Assembly (NCBI RefSeq): GCF_021033825.1
Contig: NZ_JAIFXZ010000014.1
Span: 1 to 64,000 of the forward strand
Direction: 5' to 3'
Source: Dietzia aurantiaca
GTDB taxonomy: Bacteria; Actinomycetota; Actinomycetes; Mycobacteriales; Mycobacteriaceae
DNA length: 64,000 nucleotides
Part shown: positions 32,763 through 42,427 of the stretch, piece after piece
Numbering within the stretch: the first letter of the stretch is position 1
Layout of the letters: each line of letters starts with the position of its first letter
The notes under the pieces: generated by a model
Database searches by the model: none
Told to the model about the DNA's origin: nothing
Seen by the model: only the letters and a program-made list of their open reading frames with translations
Translations under genes and position numbers: made by a program

Positions 32763-34304
32763 TCACGCCCAGGGCAGCGGACCCAACTCGCGCTCGGCCC
32801 ACCGTCGGACCGCGTCGCCGTCGCGGCCGTCCAGCGCGGTGGTGTCCAGCTCGATGGCGTCGGGCCACGGCGCCCTGTCCGCGAGCTGGGCGTCGAGCAC
32901 CTCGACAGTCGCCTCGGACGGGTCCGTTCCCGCCCGGGCGCGCTCGGTGACCCGGCGCGCGAGCTCGTCGCGGGGTGCGGTGCACGAGATCTCCACGAGC
33001 TCGGCGTGGGCGTCGGCGGCCACGGTCTCGGCCTCGGCCCGCCGCCGCGGCTCGAGCCACGTGGCATCCAGCACCACGCTGCGTCCCAGCGCGAGGTGGC
33101 CGGCCGCGCGGTCGAGCATCTCGGCGTAGACCGCCGCGATCGCCTCCGGCGAATAGCGGCCCTCCGCGCCCTCGCGTCGCGCCACGTCCGATCGCACCAG
33201 GTCCGAGCGCACCAGCTCGGCGCTCAGCGCGGCCGCGAGGGGCGCGGCGACCGTCGACTTACCGGAGCCGGAGGCCCCGCCCACCAGCACCAGCCGCACG
33301 CGCGCCCGCAGCAGGCCGTCGACGGCCCGGGCTGCCAACTCCACCGCGAGGCGGGCGTCAGCGCCGCCGGAGTCCGTCTGCGCGGCGCGGATCGCGGCGA
33401 CCTTGGCGCGCACGAGCGCGCGATACGCCATGTAGTGGTGCACGAGTGACGCCGGCGCGTCGTCGCCGGAGGCCTCGCGATAGGCCTCGAGGACGACGAC
33501 GGCGAGGTCGGTCGCCCCCGACCGGTCGAGATCCATGGCCAGGAACCCGATGTCCAGCACGGCGTCCCCGAAACGGAGCCGGTCGTCGAACTCGAGGCAG
33601 TCGATGATCCGCGGGCCGTCGCCGGTCAGATAGACGTCCGCGGCCAGTAGATCCCCGTGGCCGTCCACGACCCGGCCCGCCTCGATCCGCGATCGCAGCA
33701 GCGGACCGCGGCCACGCAGGTAGATGCCGGCGAGTTCCGCGATGTCGTCAACGATCCCCGGCGCGTCCTCGCCCACGCTCAGTCCGCGCAGGTGCTCGAG
33801 CGACTCCGTCCACAGACCGGCCACCACGCCCGGGTCGCCCGCCGCGTCGATCTCCGGCGTGCGGTGGCTGTCCGCGTGCAGACGCGCGACCTGCCGGGCC
33901 ACCTCGCCCAGGCCGCCAACGATGTCCGTATCGCCGACCCGGGACGCGCCGGCCTCCCGCTCCCGCACCAGCCAGGCGAGGCTCTCCCGCTCCGGGAGTC
34001 GACGCATCTCCACGACGTGGTCGATGACCTCGTCGTCGTTGTCGTCCTGCCCATCGGACGAGCGGGGCCGGCGCACCTGCAACACACCGAGATACACGTC
34101 CGGGGCGAGCCGACGGCCCAGTTCCACCTCCCGGTGGCTCTGCTCCGCGCGCGCCTGCACGGTGCGGTTGTCGAGGAAGCCCAGATCGATCGGTTTGCGT
34201 ACTTTGTGAGCCTTGTCACCACAGAGGAAGATGAGCGCCCCGTGGGTCTCCACCACGACGGGAGGCCCCCACGACTGGCGGTCCGGACGATCGGAGGTGT
34301 CCAT
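32763..34304 (-). CDS. APH-like / P-loop kinase fusion protein
   Basis: A 513-residue two-domain protein. Residues 1-320 are a protein-kinase-like (aminoglycoside phosphotransferase-type) domain: KVRKPIDLGFLD near the start, the catalytic loop GHGDLLAADVYLTG and the metal-binding IIDCLEFDDRLRFGD. In the catalytic loop Asn is replaced by Asp (canonical HGDLHxxN). Residues 330-513 are a P-loop kinase: GGASGSGKST is the Walker A motif and RSVVLDATWLEPRRR a Walker-B-like segment. Such fusions are widespread and annotated bifunctional APH/ATP-binding, with unknown substrates; antibiotic resistance is not implied. Divergent from the secreted GS protein gene. Confidence 0.85.
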   Translation of the reverse strand: MDTSDRPDRQSWGPPVVVETHGALIFLCGDKAHKVRKPIDLGFLDNRTVQARAEQSHREVELGRRLAPDVYLGVLQVRRPRSSDGQDDNDDEVIDHVVEMRRLPERESLAWLVREREAGASRVGDTDIVGGLGEVARQVARLHADSHRTPEIDAAGDPGVVAGLWTESLEHLRGLSVGEDAPGIVDDIAELAGIYLRGRGPLLRSRIEAGRVVDGHGDLLAADVYLTGDGPRIIDCLEFDDRLRFGDAVLDIGFLAMDLDRSGATDLAVVVLEAYREASGDDAPASLVHHYMAYRALVRAKVAAIRAAQTDSGGADARLAVELAARAVDGLLRARVRLVLVGGASGSGKSTVAAPLAAALSAELVRSDLVRSDVARREGAEGRYSPEAIAAVYAEMLDRAAGHLALGRSVVLDATWLEPRRRAEAETVAADAHAELVEISCTAPRDELARRVTERARAGTDPSEATVEVLDAQLADRAPWPDAIELDTTALDGRDGDAVRRWAERELGPLPWA

Positions 34305-34413
34305 GGACCCACCCTAGGCAGGCGCGACGCCTCCCGCCGCCGGTTGGGGCACACGCTACAAGGCACCACATCACCGAACTGTTACCTGAAGCGCCACTGA
34401 ACAAATCGGGGGC

Positions 34414-34431
34414 TGACATGGCCTGATGTCA
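34414..34431. promoter_or_regulatory. Inverted repeat upstream of the secreted Ser/Gly-rich gene
   Basis: TGACAT-N6-ATGTCA lies about 90 bp before the GTG at 34522, in the gap between divergent genes. It is a candidate operator; I cannot name a binding protein. Confidence 0.35.
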
Positions 34432-34521
34432 CTTGTAGGGTCGCCGACGCACCCCAGCCACACGGCCGGGGTGCCCGCGATGAGACACATCGTGGTCAAT
34501 GCAGATCGGAGACGTTCAGCA

Positions 34522-35139
34522 GTGACGAACACCCACCGCAAGACCACCAACCGGACCACCGCGAAGATCGCCGCCGTCGGCGCGTTCGGCATCGGTGCCG
34601 CCATCGCATTCCCGGGCCTCGCCGCCGCGCAGGACGCCACCACGCCCGAGGGCCCCACCGCCAGCCTCGAGAACCTCGCCGGCGAGGAGGGCAGCCTGTC
34701 CGACCTGACTGGTGAGGACGGCAGCCTCGAGGGCGCCCTCGGCACGGACCTCGCACTCGACGCGGGCAGCCTGGCCCTCAATGTCAATCTCGACGCCGAG
34801 ACCCCGAACCCGGGCTCGGTCGAGCTCGGCAGCCTCGGCGTCTCCCCGAACACCGGCAGCGACCTGGTCGACGGTGGCACCGGCTCGGGCTCCGCGGACG
34901 AGGACGCCACCGACGACGACGCCGCGGAGACCGGCTCGCTCGACACCGGCTCGCTGCCGGGCAGCAGCGAGGATAACGCCGACGTGGCCGCCGCGACCGC
35001 GGCCGAGGCCGACACCGGCTCCGCCGCGTCCTCCGAGAACGACACCACGGCCACCGACGACGAGGCGGAGGAGACCGGGTCGATCGACACCGGCTCGCTC
35101 GCCGGCCTGAGCTCCGGTGCCGATGAGGTCGCGGTCTAA
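34522..35139 (+). CDS. Secreted acidic Ser/Gly-rich repeat protein
   Basis: A 205-residue exported protein. The signal peptide runs from MTNTHRKTTNRTTAKIAAVG to FPGLAAAQDA. The mature part is highly acidic and built of GSL modules: EEGSLSDLTGEDGSLEGALG, then VELGSLG, ETGSLDTGSLPGS, ETGSIDTGSLAGLS. There is no C-terminal anchor or LPXTG signal. The GTG at 34522 has GGAGA nine bases before it; an ATG at 34480 is in frame but weaker. The pattern recalls the proteins at 16889 and 21021. Function unknown; a wall-associated or calcium-binding role would be guesswork. Confidence 0.7.
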   Translation: MTNTHRKTTNRTTAKIAAVGAFGIGAAIAFPGLAAAQDATTPEGPTASLENLAGEEGSLSDLTGEDGSLEGALGTDLALDAGSLALNVNLDAETPNPGSVELGSLGVSPNTGSDLVDGGTGSGSADEDATDDDAAETGSLDTGSLPGSSEDNADVAAATAAEADTGSAASSENDTTATDDEAEETGSIDTGSLAGLSSGADEVAV

Positions 35140-35192
35140 GACGACCACCGGCCGGTTCGGCCGACCTCATCCCCGCACTTCCCCGGTGCCAC

Positions 35193-35239
35193 ACGGCCCG
35201 GGATCGCGACCTCCACTTTCGGTCACGATCCCGGGCCGT
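35193..35239 (+). terminator. Terminator after the secreted Ser/Gly-rich gene
   Basis: Perfect 14-bp stem, arms 35193-35206 and 35226-35239, with an inner GACC/GGTC pair, between the gene and glycerate kinase. Confidence 0.85.
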
Positions 35240-35276
35240 CGTGTGTCCGCCGACACGCATGGGGGATGATGCAGGG

Positions 35277-36398
35277 GTGACGATCGTCGTGGCCTGCGGA
35301 GCCTTCAAGGGCTCACTCACCGCTATCGAGGCCTGCCATCACGCGGCCGAGGGCGCCCGCCGTGCGCACCCCGACACGGATGTGGTCGAACGCCCGGTCG
35401 CCGATGGTGGCGGGGGCAGCCTCGAGGTGATGGTCGCCGGCGGTGCTCGGCCGATGCCGGTGACGGCGTCCGGGCCCACCGGGGATCCCGTGGAGACCTC
35501 GTTCGCCGCCATCGACCCGGATACCGCGTTCGTGGAGATGGCCGACGCCTGCGGGCTGCTCCGACTGCCCGGCGGCGTCCCCCGACCACTCAAGGCGTCC
35601 AGCCGTGGCGTCGGAGAGGTCATGCTGGAAGCCCTGCGCTCCGGCCGTGGCAACATCCACCTGGGCATCGGTGGCAGCGCCTCCACCGACGGCGGCACCG
35701 GCATGCTGTCCGCCCTCGGCGTGCGGTTCCTCGACTCAGACGGAAACGAGCTCCCCGACGGCGGCGGCGCGCTCCGGCGGCTTGCGACCGTCGACCTGGA
35801 CGGCCTCGACCCCGCGGTGCGGGCCGCCCGCGTCCTCGTGGCCTGCGACGTCGACAACCCCCTGCTCGGCCCACTGGGCGCCGCCCGCGTCTACGCGCCG
35901 CAGAAGGGCGCCTCCCCCGAGGAGGTCGACAGCCTGGAGGCCGGGCTCGCCCGGCTGGTCGAGGTCCTGCGGAACCAAGGCCTGGACGTCGACCCGGACG
36001 CCCCCGGCTCCGGTGCCGCCGGCGGGGTGGGGTTCATCGCCCGCGAGCTGCTCGGGGCATCACTCGACCCCGGATTCGAGGTGCTCGGCACCCTCACCGG
36101 GCTGGAGGACGTGGTCTCGGCCGCGGACCTGGTGGTCACCGGCGAGGGACGACTGGACGACCAGACCATGCACGGCAAGACCCCGCTGGGCGTGGCCGCG
36201 CTCTGCCGCACCCACGGCGTGCCCGTCGTGGCGGTGTGCGGCCGCCTGGATCTCGAGGCCGACCGCGTGGCCGCCGCCGGGTTCGTCACCGCCGCCGCGC
36301 TCACAGAGAAGGAGCCGGACATCAAGCGCTCCATAGCCAACGCCGGTCCGCTGCTTGAGGCCGTCTCCTCCGAGGTCGTCTCCCGCGTCCTACCCTGA
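35277..36398 (+). CDS. glxK: Glycerate kinase
   Basis: Phosphorylates D-glycerate (to 2- or 3-phosphoglycerate), feeding glyoxylate or serine breakdown into glycolysis. The 373-residue protein has the GckA/GarK-type class I signature: ACGAFKGSLTAIEAC, ERPVADGGGGSLEVM, LGIGGSASTDGGTGML, and GSGAAGGVGFIARELLGA near residue 250; DLVVTGEGRLDDQTMHGKTPLGVA is another family block. GTG 35277 follows a GCAGGG stretch, and an ATG at 35259 is a less likely alternative. It is followed by the FMN-dependent glutamate-synthase-like gene on the same strand. Confidence 0.93.
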   Translation: MTIVVACGAFKGSLTAIEACHHAAEGARRAHPDTDVVERPVADGGGGSLEVMVAGGARPMPVTASGPTGDPVETSFAAIDPDTAFVEMADACGLLRLPGGVPRPLKASSRGVGEVMLEALRSGRGNIHLGIGGSASTDGGTGMLSALGVRFLDSDGNELPDGGGALRRLATVDLDGLDPAVRAARVLVACDVDNPLLGPLGAARVYAPQKGASPEEVDSLEAGLARLVEVLRNQGLDVDPDAPGSGAAGGVGFIARELLGASLDPGFEVLGTLTGLEDVVSAADLVVTGEGRLDDQTMHGKTPLGVAALCRTHGVPVVAVCGRLDLEADRVAAAGFVTAAALTEKEPDIKRSIANAGPLLEAVSSEVVSRVLP

Positions 36399-36496
36399 AG
36401 CTCGCCGAGCCGGTCCCGCGAGCCGCCGGACAGGGCCCCTCCGAGTGGGCCAGAATGAGGGCTCGTCGTTCCCGGACCCCCCTCCAGGAGGCTCCC

Positions 36497-38062
36497 TTGC
36501 GCAAGTGGCTCCTCGGCGCCCCGCTGGCCGCGCTGGCCGCGGTCGCGGCCGCAGACCTGCGGCAGACGCGGTATCCGATCCTGCGGACCTTCCCGATCCT
36601 GGGCCACGCCCGCATGGCACTGACCTCGATCGGACCGGAACTGCGGCAGTACATCGTCGCGGGCAACGACGAGGAGCGGCCGTTCACCCGCAACCAGCGG
36701 GACTGGGTCTACGAGTCCGCCGAGGGCCGGGCCACCACCTTCGGATTCGGTACGGACAACGACGTCGAGTTCCTCGAGGGCTATCCCCTGGTCAAACAGC
36801 GGACCTTCAGCGACGTCTCGCTGTCCGCCCACATCCACTCCGGCGAGTTCCTGCCCACCCCGCCCGCCAAGATCCTCGGCGGGGCCCGCGGCCGCGCCCG
36901 TGCCTTCCGCCCCGACTCCTTCGTGACCATCTCCGGCATGAGCTACGGCGCCCTCTCCGCCCCCGCGGTGGAGGCGCTCAACCGCGGGGCCGCACTCGCC
37001 GGAGCCCTGCACAACACCGGAGAGGGCGGGCTGAGCCCGTACCACCAGAACGGCGCCGACCTCATCTATCAGATCGGCACCGCGTACTTCGGCTGCCGGG
37101 ACGCCGACGGGCGCTTCGACATCGACAAGCTCGTCGCGGTCACGGAGAAGAACCCCATCCGGGCGATCGAGATCAAGCTCAGCCAGGGGGCCAAGCCGGG
37201 CCTCGGCGGGCTGTTGCCGGCGGCGAAGATCACCGAGGAGGTCTCGCAGCTGCGCGGGATCCCCATGGGCGAGGACTGCGCCAGCCCGTCCCGCCACACC
37301 GCCTTCCACGACGTGGACTCGCTCCTCGACCTGGTGGAGGACATCGCCGACCGCACCGGGCTGCCGGTGGGCATCAAGTCCGCGGTCGGCGACACGGGGT
37401 TCTGGGAGGATCTGGCCGACGCGATGATCCCTCGCGAGCGTGGCGTCGACTTCATCACCATCGACGGCGGCGAGGGCGGGACCGGCGCCGGCCCGCTCGT
37501 GTTCTCCGACGCCGTGTCACTGCCGTTCCGGCTCGGATTCCCCCGTGTCTACTCGATCTTCGCCGAGGCCGGGCTCACCGACGACGTGGTGTTCATGGGC
37601 TCGGGCAAGCTCGGCATCCCCGAGAACGCCGTGGTCGCGTTCGCGCTCGGCGTCGACATGATCAACGTGGCCCGGGAGCCGATGCTCTCGGTGGGGTGCA
37701 TCCAGGCCCAGCAGTGCCACACCGGCGGGTGCCCGACCGGAGTGGCCACCCAGAACCCGTGGCTCATCCGGGGCGTCGATCCCACCTCGATGGCCGAGCG
37801 CTGCGCCAACTACATCCGTTCCCTGCGCCGTGAGCTGATCAAGGTCGCCGGTGCAGTGGGCGTTCCACATCCGTCCCTGATCGGCCCGACCGACGTGGAG
37901 CTCGCGCGCGGCACCCGCGACTCCACCACTCTCGCCGAGATCTACGGCTACCAGGACGACTGGGGGCTGCCCAGCGAGGCCGACGCGGAGGCCATCACCG
38001 AGATCATGGTCGCCAACGGCGTGGCCGAGTACATCGACGCAGCCCGGCCGCCCGGGGTCTGA
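36497..38062 (+). CDS. FMN-binding glutamate-synthase family protein
   Basis: A 521-residue protein equal to the FMN-binding domain of glutamate synthase, without amidotransferase or beta-helix domains. It keeps ISGMSYGALSAPAVEAL, LSQGAKPGLGGLLPAAK, TIDGGEGGTGAGPL, and the 3Fe-4S Cys pattern C-x5-C-x4-C in CIQAQQCHTGGCPTGVA. I chose the TTG at 36497 because GGAGG precedes it by six bases; the first residues (LRKWLLGAPLAALAAVAAAD) form a hydrophobic helix, perhaps a membrane anchor. Substrate is unknown; a role as a stand-alone glutamate synthase is not established for this group. Confidence 0.87.
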   Translation: MRKWLLGAPLAALAAVAAADLRQTRYPILRTFPILGHARMALTSIGPELRQYIVAGNDEERPFTRNQRDWVYESAEGRATTFGFGTDNDVEFLEGYPLVKQRTFSDVSLSAHIHSGEFLPTPPAKILGGARGRARAFRPDSFVTISGMSYGALSAPAVEALNRGAALAGALHNTGEGGLSPYHQNGADLIYQIGTAYFGCRDADGRFDIDKLVAVTEKNPIRAIEIKLSQGAKPGLGGLLPAAKITEEVSQLRGIPMGEDCASPSRHTAFHDVDSLLDLVEDIADRTGLPVGIKSAVGDTGFWEDLADAMIPRERGVDFITIDGGEGGTGAGPLVFSDAVSLPFRLGFPRVYSIFAEAGLTDDVVFMGSGKLGIPENAVVAFALGVDMINVAREPMLSVGCIQAQQCHTGGCPTGVATQNPWLIRGVDPTSMAERCANYIRSLRRELIKVAGAVGVPHPSLIGPTDVELARGTRDSTTLAEIYGYQDDWGLPSEADAEAITEIMVANGVAEYIDAARPPGV

Positions 38063-38173
38063 CCGGCGGCCGGGATCCCGCAGCCATTCGTCGCGAAGAG
38101 TCTTTTGCACGCGTTTCCCGAGAAGCGAGTGTACGAAAGCCTCTTCTCGACGGCAGCCATGCGCTGGCTGGGA

Positions 38174-38806
38174 TCAGTCCTCGCCGAGACCCGCCCGCAG
38201 CAGCCCGAGCTCGCGATTGAGGTTGGCGTGCGCCTGGCGCTCCCACGCGTCGCGCCCCGCCCGGGTCAGGTACACCGACCTGCGTTCGAGCAGGCCCTCC
38301 AGCGCGGCGATCCGCCCCGCGACGAACCGCTCCCCCGGTACGTGCGCGTACTCGTGCCGCACGTCGTGGGTGTAGGCGTCATAGGTCTCCGGGTCCGACC
38401 CCAGCACGACCAGGTCGGCATCCGACAGGACCGAGCCGTTGGGATCTCCGGCCTCCACGCGGTGCCCGCCCATCAGTCGCACGAGCCGCGCGACCTCCTC
38501 GACGGGCGCGGCCGGATCGAGCTGCCGCTCGACCCACACCGCCGACTTCTCGTTGTTCTCCGACTCCGTGGGATCGAACTCCGCGGTGTGGCACCACGCG
38601 GCCAGGCGGACCGCGGTCCCGTCGAAGGACTCGCCGTCCGCCTCGAGGGCGTCGATCGCCCGGAGCACGGCACGCAGGTGCGTCTCGTTGTGGTAGCGCC
38701 GCTGCGGGTCGTTCCAGCGTCGCAGCAGGTCGGCGCGCAGGTCGGCGGTGAGGAACTCGACATCGACGTCGAGCGGGTCGGCAGCGTTCACTCGGTCGGT
38801 ATCCAT
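38174..38806 (-). CDS. HD-like metal-dependent hydrolase, HD pair altered
   Basis: A 210-residue protein of the COG4339 type (predicted metal-dependent HD-domain hydrolase). RRYHNETHLRAVL with His39/His43, NNEKSA, DADLVVLGSDPETY and RHEYAHVP are typical. The HD doublet itself reads His73-Thr74 (AAWCHTAEFDP), where the family usually has His-Asp, so metal binding may be weakened. No signal peptide. It lies alone between the glutamate-synthase-like gene and DUF779, both convergent or co-oriented. Function unknown. Confidence 0.8.
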   Translation of the reverse strand: MDTDRVNAADPLDVDVEFLTADLRADLLRRWNDPQRRYHNETHLRAVLRAIDALEADGESFDGTAVRLAAWCHTAEFDPTESENNEKSAVWVERQLDPAAPVEEVARLVRLMGGHRVEAGDPNGSVLSDADLVVLGSDPETYDAYTHDVRHEYAHVPGERFVAGRIAALEGLLERRSVYLTRAGRDAWERQAHANLNRELGLLRAGLGED

Positions 38807-38890
38807 GAATGGACTCTACCGCCGGAAGCCGCCCGGCCCGGGCGGATCGGCCCGGGCCGGTGCGCCCCCGGCGGCCGCGGCACGGGGCTC

Positions 38891-39439
38891 TCAGTCCTCC
38901 AGCTCGCCGCCCAGCTTCGGCGGGAACTCCTCCAGCAGTGCCAGCTCCCGCTCGTCGAACGTGCGCGCCCGCGACAGGAACCGCTTGCCGGTCGGGTTCT
39001 CGAGACTGAACCCCGAGCCCCTGCCCGGGACCGCGTCCAGCACCAGTTGCGTGTGTTTCCAGGTGTCGAACTGTGAGCCCGAGATCCAGAAGCGCACCCG
39101 GGTCGACGACGACGACGAGTTCAGGCGCGCCTCGTCGTCGTCGCCCGCCGGTACGTCCCGGTCGCCCTGCGCCAGGTCCACCTCCCCCACGAGGACATCC
39201 CGCTGACCTACGCGGAACTCCCCGTCCGGGTAGCACATGGGCGCCGAACCATCGCAGCACCCGCCGGACTGGTGGAACATCACCGGGCCGTGGCGCTCGA
39301 CCAGCTCGCGGATCAGCTGCGCGGCCGGCTCGGTGACCACGACCCGCGCGGGCAGCTCGGCCGGCGCGCCCTCGGGTGGGAGGGCCCGCGCCGCGATCGG
39401 CACGCTCCCGCCCGAGGGCAATCCGCAGACGTCGTCCAT
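38891..39439 (-). CDS. DUF779 family protein
   Basis: A 182-residue protein with the DUF779 signature FHQSGGCCDGSAPMC, holding three Cys residues, followed by PDGEFRVGQRDVLVGEV, FWISGSQFDTWKHTQL and a late GFSLENPTGKRFLSRAR. The family nearly always lies next to acetaldehyde/aldehyde dehydrogenases and may assist them, perhaps through metal or redox; this is inferred. It is 30 bp downstream of the aldehyde dehydrogenase gene in the same operon. Its own stop leaves about 85 bp before the HD-like gene. Confidence 0.88.
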   Translation of the reverse strand: MDDVCGLPSGGSVPIAARALPPEGAPAELPARVVVTEPAAQLIRELVERHGPVMFHQSGGCCDGSAPMCYPDGEFRVGQRDVLVGEVDLAQGDRDVPAGDDDEARLNSSSSSTRVRFWISGSQFDTWKHTQLVLDAVPGRGSGFSLENPTGKRFLSRARTFDERELALLEEFPPKLGGELED

Positions 39440-39469
39440 GGCCGGACTCCTCTCAGAAGAAGCGCTGGA

Positions 39470-40993
<1,524 letters not shown>

Positions 40994-41108
40994 GTCGGCA
41001 CCTCTCGCGTTCTTCGGGACGCCGACCCCTGCGGTCGACGACTGTGAGCCACGACACTATTCCCGGCGGGGTTGCACCGACGTTGCACTCACCGTGCCGG
41101 GCGCCGGA

Positions 41109-42290
41109 TCACGCTCCCAAACGTCCGTCCAGAATGTGGGTCATCGACGCCGCCGCCGACCTGCTCGCCAGGGGCGTTCCCGGCGCGAGGGAGAGGGCCC
41201 GCCACGCCTCCGGATCGTCGCGACCCGGTCCCGCGACCCAGTCCTTCAGGTCCCCCGTCGACCCGACCGCGAGCACCGCCGCCCGCACCCGGGCGTGTAA
41301 CTCCTCGCGCAGCTCCACCACCCCGGGCGCATCCGAGGCCGGGAGCAGGGGCCCGCGGTAGGCGGCCACCGCGGCCGAGACGTCGCGCCCCAGCAGGTCC
41401 TCGACCTCATGGGCATCGGTGCCGAGCAGCCCCGGGTCGAGCCGGTACGGCCGCGAGTCGATCGACTCCGGACCCAGCACGCGCCGCAGCCGGGACAGTT
41501 CCGCGCGGACACTCACCTCGTCCAACCTGCCCTCCGCGAGCAGTTCCGCGAGCGCCCCGCCGGACAGACCTTCGGGGTACGCCGCGAGCAGAAGCAGGAT
41601 CTCGGCGTGGCGGCCGGTGACGGGCCCGTGGCCCTCCAGCGTGGGCCGGTAGGTGCCGAGCACGGACAGGCGACGCGACGATCCGGACATACGCCCGGTC
41701 CACGCCAGTGTTCCCGACATCACGGCCCGCAGTTCCGACTCCACGAGCAGCACAGTCGCCCTGACGAGGGCCAACATCTCGTCCGACGCAGCGGAATCCC
41801 GGCCCGTGACATCGATGCCGCCGATCACCCGGCCGGTGATCGGGTCGTGCACCGGCGCCGCCGAACAACTCCACGAATGGGCGGGCGCCAGGTAGTGCTC
41901 CTCGCCCCGGACCCGCACCGGGACGTCGTGACGAAGCGCCAGGCCGGGCGCGTTCGCACCCACGACCTCGTCACTCCACAGTGCCCCGGGCACGAAGGCC
42001 ATGCGTTCGGCCCTCGTCCGGACGCCCCGATTGCCGTACATCCACAGCAGGCGCCCGTCGGCATCCGCCACGGCCACGAGATGGCCACTGTCCACAACCC
42101 CCGAGACCAGGACCTTCTCGACGATCGGCAGCACTGTGGACATCCGGTTGCCGTCCCGATGCGCGGACAGCGCGGCACCCTGGAGGTCGACGACCGGGTC
42201 CGAGCGCTCCGGATCGATCCCCAGTCGCCTGCTTCGCTCCCATGACCGGGCCACCATCGTGGCGGTCGCGGGCCGTACACCTGCGGACAT
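41109..42290 (-). CDS. GAF-domain transcriptional regulator of the aldehyde dehydrogenase operon
   Basis: A 393-residue regulator resembling the sensor part of AcoR-type regulators without the AAA+ domain. The N-terminal helix ATATMVARSWERSRRLGIDP is followed by a GAF domain (GHLVAVADADGRLLWMYGN, PGLALRHDVPVRVRGEEHYL, SAAPVHDPITGRVIGGIDVTG). The C-terminus has a winged-helix DNA-binding region near GRHAEILLLLAAYPEGLSGG. I start at ATG 42290, where the conserved part begins. It lies 115 bp upstream of the aldehyde dehydrogenase gene on the same strand and is a likely activator in response to alcohol or aldehyde; the effector is inferred. Confidence 0.85.
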   Translation of the reverse strand: MSAGVRPATATMVARSWERSRRLGIDPERSDPVVDLQGAALSAHRDGNRMSTVLPIVEKVLVSGVVDSGHLVAVADADGRLLWMYGNRGVRTRAERMAFVPGALWSDEVVGANAPGLALRHDVPVRVRGEEHYLAPAHSWSCSAAPVHDPITGRVIGGIDVTGRDSAASDEMLALVRATVLLVESELRAVMSGTLAWTGRMSGSSRRLSVLGTYRPTLEGHGPVTGRHAEILLLLAAYPEGLSGGALAELLAEGRLDEVSVRAELSRLRRVLGPESIDSRPYRLDPGLLGTDAHEVEDLLGRDVSAAVAAYRGPLLPASDAPGVVELREELHARVRAAVLAVGSTGDLKDWVAGPGRDDPEAWRALSLAPGTPLASRSAAASMTHILDGRLGA

Positions 42291-42427
42291 GTCGCCAGTG
42301 TAACCGTCGTCACAACAACATGATGCGCGCCTCATAAAAGGTTTCCGATAGACCGTGCTCGACACAGATCGTGAGCGGGCCTCTACACTTGCCAGTGACA
42401 CAGGCCACAAAGACCTAAAGGATCGCG

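Noticed and set aside
32763-34304. Aminoglycoside resistance gene
   Set aside because: The APH-like domain is part of a widespread housekeeping fusion family and has an altered catalytic loop; resistance cannot be claimed.
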